In this document: in pieces, positions 24,117-37,536 of the stretch | Position numbering within the stretch: the first letter of the stretch is position 1 | Layout: each line of letters starts with the position of its first letter | Assembly: GCF_030272615.1 (NCBI RefSeq) | Contig: NC_081406.1 | Location: forward strand, 241,491,718 to 241,555,717 | DNA: 64,000 nt | Origin: Cryptomeria japonica | Taxonomy: Eukaryota > Streptophyta > Pinopsida > Cupressales > Cupressaceae | Direction: 5' to 3' | The notes under the pieces: generated by a model | Told to the model about the DNA's origin: nothing | The model's input: only the letters and a program-made list of their open reading frames with translations | Databases searched by the model: none | Position numbers and translations under genes: made by a program

Positions 24117-25236
24117 ATGTTATTATATGTTTAAATGTTTACTAAGGGAGAGAGCCCTATGGTGGTGAAGGCTATGTCCACACCTCCCGAAATCTATCTC
24201 AAATATTTAAAAAAGTTTGAATTTTGTATATCTTGTTTGTCAATTACCTTACTTTTAAAAATGGGTTTTAAGTTCACATGGTCAAATATGATGCCACATC
24301 ACATGCCTCTTTTGCCAAGGTGTCCAAAACGGTCCCAAAAGGAAATAAGACCCATAGTTGTATACTAAGTCATGTTTATTGGTGTGTTGATGTGGTGTCA
24401 CATGATTCGTTGCTTTTTAAAATTTGTTGCAATCTTTTAAGGGATAAGTACTCACATGACACTTTTTTGTGCCCCACTAATAGACTAATTGTAACCCACT
24501 AGTAAAATAATTTTGCCTAATTAATATCCCAAGTAAAAGGCATGGGACCCTCTCCCTTGTCAGATATTAAGTCAGTTTTTAGATTATTATTCTTTAATAT
24601 AATCTAATTTCATATTAAAAAAACTTAACCAGTTAAAATTTATTTATTTTATTATAAGTAAGAAATAAAGTTACTCTAATTAAAAATATAATATTTCAAA
24701 TAAAACGCTGAGTAAATTTCCTTCTCTACGTCGCGGCCAGGCTCGAACCCATGGAGCTGCAACGGCTAGAAATGTCGCATGCCAAAATAGAATGCGAAAA
24801 CTTGTCAAAGCAGCAAGAAGCAAATTAGCTTCGACGAAAATCCCACTCGTAAAGAAATCTCAGTGGCATTAAATGGCCTTTTTCAATGGGCCCAACTTGT
24901 GGAACATGCTTAGATTATCTCTCTACGCATACAATTTTACGAGAAATGGGAAATTGGGCATAGTATAGATGCTACAGTGCCAGAAAGATAAGAACGTCAG
25001 GCATCTGTGGAAAATGATGTTAAAGAAGAAAGATCTGGGCCATGTGTAGACCCGCACAGCACGGCATGCTCAAGATATCTTCACCAATAGAAAGAGAATG
25101 GGAGAGATGCTACAAGCACATTTAAAAAACCGTGCACCTATCGAGTGCTTTTGTGAGATCATTATTTTGACACAATTGATCGAGAGTTGGTACTCAATAA
25201 TTTCCTTTTCGTTAGGAGACTGTTTGCGTTTGGCAG
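24117..25236 (+). promoter_or_regulatory. Upstream region of the CNL gene
   Basis: No ORF is supported. Bases 24570-24980 have a diverged second copy at 5009-5533. The last 250 bases are free of recognised transposon and presumably hold the promoter and leader; the first good ATG with a purine context (GGCAGATGG) is at 25237. No convincing TATA box can be fixed. Confidence 0.45.
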
Positions 25237-27945
25237 ATGGAAGCCGCCATTATTCAACTAGTTAGCGAGGCTATACCCAGTTTCATCAAAACATTTGTGA
25301 AAGAGATTAAGCACCTAATCAATTTGCCCAACGATGCCAAATACCTCCGCGAAAAGCTTGATCGCGTGAAGAGCATAGTAGATGATATCAACAATCAGCT
25401 AAGGAGGCAGGGTCGACAGCCTTTGTCAGTCGTGAAGAATTGGCTCAACACACAAGAGCCAATCGTTAAATCCGCTGAAGAGGTGTTTCGCCAGTACGAA
25501 GAAAACAAGCACGATCGCTTGTGTTGCTGCTGCCCTAACTGTTGCTTTCTCCGAAGATCCAGTGGAGAAATCCTGAAGTCTATTAAGGAGATAGATGGGC
25601 TTCTGAAGACAAAGGAGTCAGATTTTCCCAAGAATGGAGATCTGGGAGAGCCTCTGAAGACGCTGGCGCAGCCCATGGAGAACGAGCTGGTGGTCACATA
25701 TGCTCAGGAGAAGCTGTTGGAGTTGAAGACGTGGCTACTAGACGATCAATCTGTTCGTGTTGTTGGTATCTATGGAATGCCCGGCGTGGGAAAGACGGCC
25801 TTGCTCAAACACATCAACAACAATGAAAAGGTAGTGGATTTCTTTAACCTTGTGATCTGGCTTACTGTGTCCAGAGACTCCAATGAATCTGATCTCCAGA
25901 GGCGCATTTTTGAGAGAATTGAATTGCCTTGGCAATGCAATTATAGCATTGACGAGGCTGCAGGGAAGTTGCATTCAGTTTTCAAGGAGAAGCCACTGCT
26001 GCTCATTTTGGACGATGTGTGGAGAAGAATAGATGTTTCCAAATTGGGAATTTCACTTTTGGAGAACAAATCAAAAGTTGTGCTGACTTCCAGGGATAGA
26101 GAGGTGTGCAACAGCATGGATGTAGACAAAATGATTCTAATGAAGAAACTCTCGGAGGAAGATGGTTGGGTACTTTTCTGCAGAGGAGCCTTCCGAGCTA
26201 GCGCGGATCAGAATATAGATAGCGAGATTGAGCCCTTCGCAAAAGGGATTGCAAAGGAGTGTAAAGGGCATCCCCTCGCCATTAAGACACTTGCCCGGAC
26301 AATGCCGAAGCTTGACAAGAGTACGCCATATCAATGGAAATACATTCTGGAAGAGCTAAAGGCGATTGACCCCCAGTTTTATCGCATTCATGAGGAGATT
26401 CTGAGGGAATTATTCAGCCCACTGAAGCGCAGCTACGATGCTCTGGAAACAGATGAGCTGAAGCTTTGTTTCCTGTATGTGGCCGCTTACAGAGAAGATG
26501 AGGAAATCGACGCAGATCAATTGATACAATTGTGGTTGGCCGAAGGCCTAGTGAAAAGCAGAGAGCAGGGTCGCCATTCTTTTCTCAAGATCTTGGCCGA
26601 CCGAAGTTTGGTTGAGATTGAGGTTAAAGAGGAAAACGGCCTTGATATTTGGAAAGTGAAAATTCACGATGTGCTAAGAGATATGGCGGTACAAATCGCT
26701 GAGGTCGACCGGAATATCCTGTTCCGTGCGGGACAGAGTCTAACTGGCATTCCAGACTCTGCAAGAGCAACATCGGTGAGGATATCACTAATGCATAATC
26801 ATATCAGATATCTGCCTCAAAATTTTCAATGCACGGAGTTGGTGACACTGTTGTTGAGCTGGAACACAGTTGAAGAAATTCCAGAGGGATTTCTGGAGAA
26901 GCTGAATATGTTGAAGGTGCTTGATCTCAGCAACACGCCCGTCAAATCCTTGCCAAAGTCCATCAAGCAACTGCAGAATCTCCTCTATCTGCAGTTTTCA
27001 AATACCCAGATTAAGGTAATCCCTCATCAAACATTTGAGCTGAGTAGACTGCAGTTTTAAGATCTTTCTTTCTCCCATCTTAAGAATATTCCATCCGTGA
27101 TAAACAAGCTCAAATCTCTCCGAATTCTTAAGTTAGCCCACTGTTATGATTTGGAGTTAGTTTCACCCGACATATCACAGCTCACTAGTTTGGAAGACCT
27201 TGACTTGTGGAAGTCGACAATGTTTGCATATTCACGGGAGGTGAGAATAGCAGGGGAATTAAGGGAGGCTTCCTTGCAAGACATCTGTAAACTCCATAAT
27301 CTCAAGCGTCTGCGTCTATCCCTAAAATCCCCAATTGAGGAGAAAACAGTGGGGAACCTAGTAGAGCTTCAAGAACTTTGGCTAGTTTGGATGCCCCAAG
27401 TTCATCAAACAAATCTACCCACTGACATGCGGGCCATGCACAACCTAGAGAGACTCCACCTGTATGATTGCCACAATGAGGGAACACCTGATTTATTCTC
27501 AGGATTAAAAAATCTCAAGTACTTAAAGCTGAACTCTTCTCAAATACTACTCAATCTTTCCGGATTAGGGTTAGGCATACTATCCAATTTGAAGGAAATA
27601 GAGATTGAGAAATGCCTTCAGCTCAAACAGTTGGGAGATGAATTCGGGAGGGAAGGTTGCTTTCCAAAGCTGCGCAAGCTCAAACTGTGGATGTTACCTT
27701 CTCTGGAGAGTCTGTGTAGTTCCGTCGATCAAGGGGCTCTTCCCATGTTGCAGACTTTAACTTTATTCCGTTGTATGAAAGTTAAAGTACTGCCATTGGG
27801 TCTTCATAATCTCAAGTCTCTGATACAGATCAAGGCAGAGAAGGAATGGTGGAATGAAATTAGCTGGAAAAATGAAAAGATGAAGATGCATCTTCATACT
27901 AAGTACGCGGAAATCGTAGAAGTCCATGAAAATTATCATGTTTAA
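25237..27945 (+). pseudogene. CC-NB-ARC-LRR (CNL) disease resistance gene, one in-frame stop in the LRR
   Basis: NLR proteins act inside the cell as ATP/ADP switches that detect pathogen effectors and trigger defence. Residues 1-160 form a coiled-coil region without an evident EDVID motif and with a Cys cluster CCCCPNCC. NB-ARC motifs are complete: P-loop GMPGVGKT (180-187), kinase-2 LLLILDDVW (254-262, the final Trp is typical of CNLs), RNBS-B VVLTSRDREV, GHPLA (344-348), RNBS-D CFLYVAA and KIHD at 475-478 in place of MHD. LRRs follow to residue 902. A single TAA at 27058-27060 (codon 608, where a hydrophobic LRR residue, probably Leu TTA, is expected) separates a 607-aa N-part from a 282-aa LRR part in the same frame. 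No intron is needed. Everything else is undamaged, so the stop is recent, polymorphic or a sequencing error; a truncated CC-NB protein could still be made. Confidence 0.93.
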
Positions 27946-28850
27946 CCCAAAATTTTCCAGTAAGTAATTGCTTGTACGAATTATAGGTTGTTTATTTTGC
28001 AAAGTATTGCTTGTGTGTAATAATGTAATTAAGGACTTTATGCTGCGAAAAGCTGGAAGCTGGATATTGTGATTATACCATCGTGTTGTACAGGGATTAC
28101 TATAATGTTTGAAACGCGTGGGTATTTTTTATTTTGTAAATTTAATTATTTTCATGACTGGGAAGTGATTAAGATATAGAGAATTGGCCCATTCATTAAG
28201 TTTGGGGTATCATATCGAATTGGATATTGTTAATAATCTTTGTAAGGCATTCATATATCTATAGTTATTGTTTGTAGTATAATCATTGATTTGGCCATGT
28301 AAGTTGAAGTATTGCATAATTTCTAGTTGGATCTAGTAGAACTACCACTTTGTAATAAGTTCAACATCATATAAAATTCTATTAAAGACTTCTTAATTTT
28401 CTTGTTTTTCTGGTTGCTTAATAAAGATTAAATGATGTAGATTTCTTATATTGTTAAGAAATAGGAAGTCTCTACTTGATAAACATTGGAACAAGGTGAG
28501 TATATAGGAAGATTGTCTTTAGAGCCATTAAGGAAATGCAAAGTATTGGATTGATTTATGTAGTTAAATATTCTTTTTAACCTATCTTAGAAATGCATGC
28601 CTTATAGAGGGGTATCTTAGTCATTAGTTATCTATAAGTATTTTGTCTTGAGCAAAAGCTAAAGTCTATAGGTCAGATAATCTTTTTTTTTTTTGATAAA
28701 CATACAAGGAGAATGACATGATAGAACATGAAATTATCAAATATTTTACTTAGAGATTATTATTTCTTTAAATATCGCTTATGAGCATGTACAATTAAGG
28801 ATAATCCTCTTATTTTCATTTTCATTTTTTTAACATGTGGATGTTAACTA
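27946..28850. other. 3' flank of the CNL gene, no gene seen
   Basis: AT-rich sequence without an ORF or a recognisable repeat. It presumably contains the CNL 3' untranslated region. Confidence 0.5.
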
Positions 28851-28859
28851 ATGATAGAT

Positions 28860-29270
28860 TAAAATGATCTTTCATAGCTTAAGTTTTGAATGTAATCAAT
28901 AAGGAAATCTGAATCCTAGTTTGTGGTGACTTTTCTTAATCAACAAAACTTGGATGGTGTTAGTTGGCAGTTACAGTTGATTATTCGGTGGACTCTTTTG
29001 TTTTGTAAAACTTTTGAGTCAGTTACTTTTAGTCACATTCCCAAAGAATGGAATGGGGTGGTTGATTGTCTTGCTAAATGGGCTTCTATCTTTATGGAGG
29101 GTTGGTCTATTGAGGATAGGGGATAGCTTTCTCCAGAGTTGTCTCACATCTTGGATCATCTGGTGGATCGGGATAAGTCTTAGTATTTTTCTCTTTCCTG
29201 GGTGATTTGCCTTCTTTTGTTGTACTTCTCTTTCTACTTTGAATAAAAAATTTACCTCTTTATTTTCAAA
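28860..29270 (+). mobile_element. LINE 3' end: RNase H-like C-terminus and tail
   Basis: An open stretch encodes FSHIPKEWNGVVDCLAKWAS, the conserved end of the RNase H domain found at the C-terminus of plant L1-type LINE proteins. It is followed by a stop, a short T-rich 3' region and TTGAATAAAAAATTTACC. The copy is severely 5' truncated, as is usual for target-primed retrotransposition. One frame change is present. Confidence 0.7.
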
Positions 29271-30300
29271 TCCTAATAAGTAGACATGTAGAGATGCAGA
29301 TCAATGCACTTGTATGCACGTATGTGCCCTTGTATGCCTTTGTATGCTTTTGCAAGTTTTAATATGCACTATCATGTTTTGATATGTATTATTTGTATTT
29401 TGGATGAGTTTCATTTATGGAGAAAAAAGAAGGGTAAGTTTCTAGAGAAAAATAAATCTCTACATTAACATATATGTTGATAGTTAGCCCAAAAAGGCTC
29501 TTTGGAAAAATAATATTTGATCACTTAGTATATGCTTGTTGTTTGATCATTATGTCCCACACTCTCTTTTATGTCATGATATTAATTCATTAACATGTAT
29601 CTAGAATGTAGATATGTCGTGTTGTAAAAAATCTTGTCGCCCTACTAATTTCAAGATTATAGGTTATATCATGCATGGTCAAGCATTCTTCATGTTAAGA
29701 ATAATTATGGGGAAGCATGGTGCTTTACAATTGGACACCAACGCACCTTGATGATGTTCTCACTTGTGGCATGCTCAAGTGGAGATCATGAACGAGGAGT
29801 TCCTTGATAGGATTTTCACCAACCATGTAGATCATGTACTCATTGTATTTGATCTTATGGTCTCTTGTAAAAAAATAATTTCCTAATGTTATACTTAATC
29901 TTTGATTTATGTACTCAAACATATGTCAAAACATAATATTGTGTCTCTATATTTATGTATTTGAGCATGTGGTACGTTAAATTATGCTTGAATATGTGTA
30001 TTTTGTGGACTATGTTAATTTAATAATATGGAGGTCCTTACAAAAGTTGACTTTATAGTTTATTTTTCTACAAATACATAAGGAATATGATATTTATAGT
30101 GCTCCTTAAAGCATGCAAAGTACTGATCATCTTTGTGAAGACATGTATGATAAAAGTCCTCTATGTCCTTATTAGCAAGATGACCAGTGAAAAGGAAGTT
30201 AGAGGGCCCCCATTATAGTGGGAAAAGGGGGTATTGCACTTTTGGGTATAGGTTATTGAAGTATCAAGATGATATGGTTAACTTAGTAATATAAATAAAG
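29271..30300. other. Gene-free stretch
   Basis: AT-rich. A run of imperfect TTGTATGC repeats lies at 29306-29355. Nothing else recognised. Confidence 0.4.
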
Positions 30301-31370
30301 TCATGGATTTGGACTCTCCACATCCTTCATTGAGGATCTTGAATGTGTATTATAAGGGTTGTCCTCTGCTGGATGTAGTGAAAGATGTAGAAGGTAAATC
30401 ACTAGGGTCAATGTATGGTTTGGATTTTGCATGATTGAAGACTTGAGGATTATGTTAAAAGATAGATAATGGTGATTGTTTATTACACATTTTATTGTGT
30501 TTGTAAATGGTGCCCTCAATATGAAAGGGTTGATTATACGATGGATGAAGGGGAGGAAAATCAATTGTAGTGAATGTGATATAATAGTCTATGGAAAGAT
30601 TGCCAACAAAGGATTGGAAGCATGAAGAATCCATATTGATAGTCACTTTGAATTCTTGTAAGATTTCATTTAAGATATCATTATGAGTGGAGTATGTTCA
30701 TGGGAGCTTAAGGATGGAATGTTGACTAGAGTTTGTTGAAGGTGATTTAGGAGGTCATATTATTTTTTGGTGTTTGGATTTAATGGAGAAGGACCTTGAT
30801 TTTAAATTGTCAATGTTGGGTTCTAATAGCACAATCAATTATTTATATTTTTGTTAAATATGAACTCATTCCTCATATTTCTTAATTTGTCAATGATAGA
30901 GTCATAGGTATAAGTAATTTCATAATGATAGATTAATTTTTTATGGGTTTCATTTTCTTGAGTGTACAATTAAATATCTCAAGGGATATTGTTTAATATA
31001 TGTTGAATTCATAATTGGGTGATGTGTTTGATGGCCCTTCAATTTCAATTTCACGTCTATCTACAAGTTCTTAGATGTGTTTTTTTGATTTCATACAATT
31101 TCCTATAGCATGATCTTTGATTCAATGTTGATTGCAACATTTATCCTCCTTGTATGATGATGGTTGACTCTCATCAAAGGGTGTATAAGTTGAAATCATA
31201 ATATGTTAGCTTTGACTAGTTGAAAATAAAAATGTTAATAGGTTTTGATAGGAATGTGAACTATATTATTTTCCACTTAGGCTTAGTGGGTGTAGATGGA
31301 ATGGTTGTGGATAAAGGCTATGCAATATTTTGGACATGTTTTGAATCAATTATCCTATCTTCAATTAGAG
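30300..31370 (-). pseudogene. Decayed Tat-type Ty3 gag-protease fragment
   Basis: On the minus strand near 31150-31060 a worn zinc knuckle reads C-N-Q-H-stop-I-K-D-H-A-I-G-N-C, the same C-x2-H-x4-H-x4-C pattern as family A, followed by ELVDRREIEIEGP, a typical post-knuckle linker of these Gags. Further on (30630-30480) TFTTIDFPPLHPSYNQPFHI resembles the segment before the protease. Many stops and frameshifts. It is unlike family A in detail. Confidence 0.5.
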
Positions 31371-32089
31371 TTGACTAGTTTCACACATCACATGTTTTAC
31401 ATCTTAGTAGGGATTAGATAACTAAACATAAAAAGCAAACCGTGTGAGCATCTCAAATGAACCACAATTGAGATTTCTCTTATGCTTGCACACCTTAATC
31501 ATACATTACACACATATACTCAATATGTAATAATTGCCAAAGTGAATGGTAAAATCAACCAAATATAAAATAGATCATATTTTGATGATTTTTTTAATTT
31601 GATTCCTTTTTTATTAAAACAATGATCCATAATACAAAATTAAATCATCTAGTATATTATTGTAAAAATTAGTGAAGAATGATACACATGTATTTGTATA
31701 TATCCAAATATACATATCAAGTATCAAAAATCAATTTAGTTGTATCCACAAGTGGTAACCAACAACCACAAAACAAAATAACATGCCATAAACCACTAAT
31801 ATGCATCTGCAAGATTAGAGAAAGACACCAATATGTCACGCGGATTCACACTTATAATTCTTCTTATGTGTCATAGATACTCTTACATTCCTAATGTAAG
31901 AGGCCAAACACCTACTTAGCACTTTCCCCTCTTGTTTAAACCCACCTTAAATGCCTTAGCCTAAGAAACAATTGTAATAATCTATTATAATAATGTGACA
32001 CGTGATAAGTTTCTATTCCTATAATCCACTTCATTTTCAACCTTTAAACACCAAAACTTTGCAATTCCATTCTAACTCTATTTATATGA
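31371..32089. other. Gene-free stretch
   Basis: AT-rich sequence without a recognisable feature. Confidence 0.4.
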
Positions 32090-33910
32090 TCACCTTATAT
32101 GAATGCCAACATCCCTAATGTTTGAAAATATTCATATGCATATACACAAAAAGCCATAAAAATACATTAAGACACCTATGTAACTGTATTATCATACCTC
32201 CACAAATTACCCTCTCACACTCATAAAATACTAAAACTTAATCACTAAACATTTTGCATGTGTTTCTTCAATGAAACTTGATCATTTACAAGAATGTTTT
32301 GAAAGTGGAAACTAAAGGCTTTCCTCAATTATAGGGAATATTCTCTCTCGCCCCAAGGCAACATCGTCATGATAAGGAGTTCAGACCACATGCGGACAGC
32401 ACTAAAGGTTTTGTTCCATTGCTTACCATATTCTGTGGTTTATTAGTTGTAATGTTATTACACTATCTCTTATATTATATTGTTCTATTATTAAGGTTTA
32501 AATTTAATAGTCATATGATTGTATTTAAATATTCATATAATATAGTGAAAAACTCTAAGATAAATGTATTATATAAAAATATGATTTTGGACAAATTGTT
32601 AAAAAAAATTATATCTATATCCAATTTATGGTATATTATTAAAAATAAAATGTGTCTTAACATTTGAAAACAAAATTTGAATATATAATTATTAAAATAA
32701 TTACTAATAGATAGATTTGAAATCAATTTTACTTCTTGAACATCATAATCAAAAGGATTTTGTTTTCTAAAATTTTAAGGACATGTGTTTTTGAAGGGTA
32801 GGTGCCCCATTTTATCTATAGAATAACTCTTGGATTTTTATTTTTATTTAAATTAAACTACTTTATTTCAAATTCCACTTCTAAATTATCCTTCTCTAAA
32901 AAAGATATCCAAATGTATCTTCTCTATAAAATTAAGTGCAAGATTTCCAAATAAAATTTAGAAAAATAATTTTTTTATCACTTAAGACACATCCTTTCAA
33001 CATGAATATATTATAAAAATAACTTTATATATAAATGAACATCGAAGCTTAACTTATTACTTACACCAATTTATTCATGAATTTCAAATGAACCATACGT
33101 AATTGTTTTAGTGTCAAATCAAGTTTTTTCTTCAATAAGTAAAACCAACCTTATTCCCAATATAACGTTTATTTTGAATATCATATTAATATTGTCTTTC
33201 TTTTTACTTACTTGAAATAATTCAACCTCTTTTACACCCACACACACCTATGAGTGTGTGTGTATCGTGTTTTTCTATTTTTTTTAAAAAATTATTCCAT
33301 ATTTTCTTGTATCCTTACGATTTTCTCATCACAACATCAATATTACTAAGAGGTAAGAAACTCTATCTCCTTTCCCCAACCAACCGCAACACACACACAA
33401 TTTTTTTTAAGATGCATCCTATTATAGACCATTACGAGGTACACAAGGGTTATATTAACCATTTAGCTTGAATTTTTTTTATAGATACAATTATATTAAT
33501 CTATTTAACCCTATATGTCTTTTCCCTTTTAATGTAGCCTAATTATTTCCTAAAGTTTTTAAATAAATATATGACATATAATAAGAAGAACAATTAAAAA
33601 GGACCAAAAATTAGTTGCATGTACTATTTCAAGATAGTATAAGAAAACACACCTTTCCAAATTTATCTACAACAAAAATTAAATATAGTTCATATTCTTT
33701 AACAAATGAATACTTCCTATGAATTTCATGAAGATGTGTGCCCATAGTCTAGAAAGAATTAATAATAGTATTTGTGATAATTTCTTGTTCTATGTATTAA
33801 AAGATACCATCTTATAAATATCATGCTACAAAATTTTACATTTTTGCTAGTATGTGTACGAAAAGTCACTCTCTACTTCCTTTCAAAAGAAGATGCATTC
33901 TTCTCCTTGT
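32090..33910 (+). repeat. Old repeat, paralogous to 6800-8900
   Basis: Noncoding AT-rich sequence with the shared landmarks described at 6800-8900, in the same order and orientation. It lies downstream of the CNL gene, as its partner lies downstream of the CNL-flank duplicate. Confidence 0.6.
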
Positions 33911-34299
33911 TCTTTGCCTTATGGGTATAGCATGATACGCTTGAGAGGTTATTATTTGTAAAGGATTGGTTAGAAAGTACTTGTAGGAAGGAGGTCTCCT
34001 CAATGTTTGAACCTTGGTTAGTACATATATGCTACCAGATTTTGAGTGGTCCCATATGTATTCATGTGATTGTGATTCTTGTTTGGATGATTGAGATGTC
34101 TATATAATTTGACTTGTATGATTCTTGTATGGATCTTAATTGAGTTTTATAACTATATTGCATAAGAGTTACACTAGAATCAGAAAGAAATCTAAACTAA
34201 ATTATGTTCATTAGACGATTGAAATAATGATACTATTATGTACAACCTTCTTGTGGTCTCCTCACTCATCTAGGAAGAATAGGAAGAACCAACAAAATC

Positions 34300-36035
34300 A
34301 AGCTTAACATTACATTCATGTCACAATTGACAACAATCAAGTAGAATTCCACACTTCACCAATCTAGGGTTCTGGTAAGCTTTATGGCTAGCAAGTTTCT
34401 ATTTTAATTGATATAGGAGCTACTAATTTTTTCATTGTCATAGAGTAGTAACTAAGCTATCTATTACAGCTAGTTATATGTTTGAATTAATGGGCTATAT
34501 TAAATATGGAAATAAGGTACAGAGAAGGGTAGACCAGGGTTTGGTGTGTAGTGACATGGAACTTCTAAGTTTCCAAACTTTAGTCAATTTATATGTGGCC
34601 CTCAAGGTTCTTATGATGTAATTTCAAGAATTAATTGGTTGAACAAACCATAAATCCATTATAAATTATGAGGATAAGGTTGTCCAAAGTTTAGATGATA
34701 ATGGGAATCATGTGGAGATTCATGGATCCTAGAAACCCCTTGAGCTTAGGCAGATTTTGCCCATCCAACTTAAGAAGGCCACAAGGAAGGGTACTTCAAT
34801 CTACGTCAACTAAGTCAATGATCTTAATAATGAGAAACCCTATTTTGATGACTACCCTATCCTAAATTAATATTGAGATCTATTCCCAATTGAGATAATT
34901 TATTTGTGGCAACAAATATTATAGAATCTATAGGGGAATGACCATTATTCATTGGTCAAGACAACTCTGGAGGAGGATCCATCTGATTTCCATTTTAATG
35001 AATACACTTTAGATCAATGATGGAACCCTATGGTATTAGGGAAGGATGTTCATTCTTAACCATGGGGGGTTTAGGAAATTGATCATGGAGTAAATGTATA
35101 ATACACCATACTTAGGGCACTTGCAGTGAGAAAAATGGTAGCAAATATAAGGCCACTATTTTTTTTGCTAGGGATCAAGAAGGACGTAATAGCATATTTG
35201 GCACAATGTTATGAATGCCAAAGATTCAAGGCTGAGTTATACTCATCCTTCAGAGCTATTGTAATCACACAATGTACTAGACTACAAGTGGCATGTTATA
35301 AATATGGACTTCATTTAGTGGTTACCTATGTGTAAGAATGGATACAAAATTATCTCGATGGTTATGAATAAGATCACAAATGTAGCACATTTTAATTCCA
35401 AAAAAAAAATAGCATGGTTCCTTGCCCCTAGTGAGAAAACTTGTCTAAGAGATTTTTAGGTTTCATGGTATGCTCGAAATGAACATTTCAGGTAGAGACA
35501 CAAGGATGATTTTTTGGTTTTAAGTTACAATCAATTCTACCTTAGGAATGAGATTGAAATTTAACACAACCAATCATCCATAGACAAGAATAAGTCATTC
35601 AGACAATTTTCACTCAGAGACGAGCTATTCTTTAGGATTAAGCCTCATAAGAGTTTGATCTCCTTTGGCAAGTCTTCTAAGCTTGCACCTAGATATGTAG
35701 GGTCATTTGATGTATTGGAAGTGATTAACCTAGTTGCCTATAGGTTTTCTCTACTGCTTTCTCTCTCTCTTATCCATAAAGTATTTCATGTTTATTTTCT
35801 TAATCCATCTCACCCCAATTCTTCTCACACACTTCATTAACATGCTTTACAAGTGTAGGATCTAAGAGTGTTGCTAGTGGAGCCCACTCAAGTTATTGAT
35901 AGGCGCTCAATCATCTTGTGTAATAGGGACATTGTGTAATATAAGATCTAGTGGGACCAATATTTTATGGATAGCGACATAGGGTAGAATATTGAGGACA
36001 TTGCTTAACATTATTTTTCACATTTGATATCATAC
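34300..36035 (+). pseudogene. Chromovirus (Ty3) pol remnant lacking reverse transcriptase
   Basis: Protease: VSILIDIGATNFFIV (about 34397-34441) and YDVISRINWL (about 34614). Integrase zinc domain: RKMVANIRPLFF…AYLAQCYECQR (35126-35230). Integrase C-terminus: KLAPRYVGSFDVLEVINLVAYR (35676-35745) and HKVFHVYFLNPS (35780-35815). After it, VIDRRSIILCNRDIV and WDQYF…NIEDI (35895-36015) match the chromodomain region. The reverse transcriptase and RNase H segment expected between 34870 and 35050 is missing. Many stops; non-functional. Confidence 0.75.
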
Positions 36036-36540
36036 TCTTTTATATGCTTTAGTTGTGTTTGTTTGTTTAAAATGATATCAGGATATTGCCACTTCTTAGT
36101 GGGGAAGATAGTTAGTGTCTTCATGTAACCAATAGATAAATTCATGAAGCCAACATAAGCACTCCTTTTCATAGTCGAAATAGAGGGTGTTTATCCATGT
36201 TACTTCGATGTCACAAGTACCCATCTAACATGAACATCTTCTCACTGCACATGACCACAAGGTAATGGAACAAAACCACCAAACAAGAGCTCCAAGTAAC
36301 CAAAATATAACCAACTCCATGAAGATCCATAATCATGAGCTTCTAATGCCCTAACTAGATCACATTTATAATATCCATGACTTTCAATCTCACAGAAGTG
36401 AAAAATAAAGTTGACCCATAAATATTCATTGTAGCTTCATAAGCCTCTAACATCCTTTAATTCCTTCTATCAATTTTTCTTAAGCTTGTCAAGATAAGAA
36501 TATAAAGTAGAGGAATACATATAATCAAGTTAATCTTCAT
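36036..36540 (-). mobile_element. Internal leader of a minus-strand Copia-type remnant
   Basis: It follows the primer site at 36553-36541 on the minus strand. No intact ORF, and the 3' part of the element is missing. Confidence 0.4.
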
Positions 36541-36991
36541 CTTTGATACCAAATGTTGAGAAATATATGTAAGATCTAATACCTAAGGTTAGAAAATTTT
36601 AATTTCTATCCAAATAATCAATTCATGACTTTAACGTGTGAGATACAAGGCTTAGATAGTTGCTACAATATGAACATTTAAAACTCATATGCAAATCCAA
36701 AAACTAAGTTGCACTTATTATAGAGTTACTATGATTAGAACTATTTTCTTTATGATGCTAAAATCAACCTACATATAATGCTTACCAACACTACCTTATG
36801 TGAAATTATAACAATAATAAATCATGTATAACATCATCATAAGTTAGAAACAAAGAGACACAAATCAACAACATAAGAGAATCATATAACATAGGATTTA
36901 TGTGGTGAAACCCTTGTGGGGGGCAAATACACCAAGAAGAAAGGCTAAATATGTATTATCAGGAAATAGATGAGAATACAATATTGTTACA
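36541..36991 (-). mobile_element. 5' LTR and primer site of a Copia-type remnant
   Basis: On the minus strand the LTR starts TGTAACAATATTG at 36991 and ends CTCAACA at 36554. It is immediately followed by TTTGGTATCAAAG (36553-36541), an initiator-Met-tRNA type primer site. About 438 bp. No second LTR was found. Confidence 0.6.
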
Positions 36992-37500
36992 TCCCACTTG
37001 TGCCCTAGATATTAAGATGTTATTTTATGCATTGATAATTGTTCAGTACTGTGGAATGATGTTTTATAGAACATATGTTGATGATTTAGTTTAAACCATG
37101 ATGAAATATGATATTTTCTCTTTTGTTATTAATAAATGCAATGAGAGAGATATCTTGGGATTTCAGACTAACTAATTGAATTTGGCTTAGTGTGTGCAAG
37201 AGATCATCAGTCTAGAGATAAAAAAAGAAGAACTCAATGCCATCGATAATCGTATCCATAAGTTTAGTCATGTTGATTTGCGTTAATATTGTTACCATTA
37301 ACCAATATGTGTCATGTAATCCTATTTTGGTCAATGTAGATGATTAGGGTTTTACCATCCTAGTCTTTGAGTTGGTATACTTTTCTTTTGATCAAACCAT
37401 TTTGAGATTCTAATCTTTACTCTTTATGTTCCTATAGTTATGGAACTCCTTGGTGTTAATTGTTTATTAATTATTAAAAAAATAAAAAAGTCAATTAATG

Positions 37501-37503
<3 letters not shown>

Positions 37504-37533
<30 letters not shown>
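37504..37533. repeat. (TG)n microsatellite
   Basis: About 15 perfect TG units. Confidence 0.95.
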
Positions 37534-37536
<3 letters not shown>

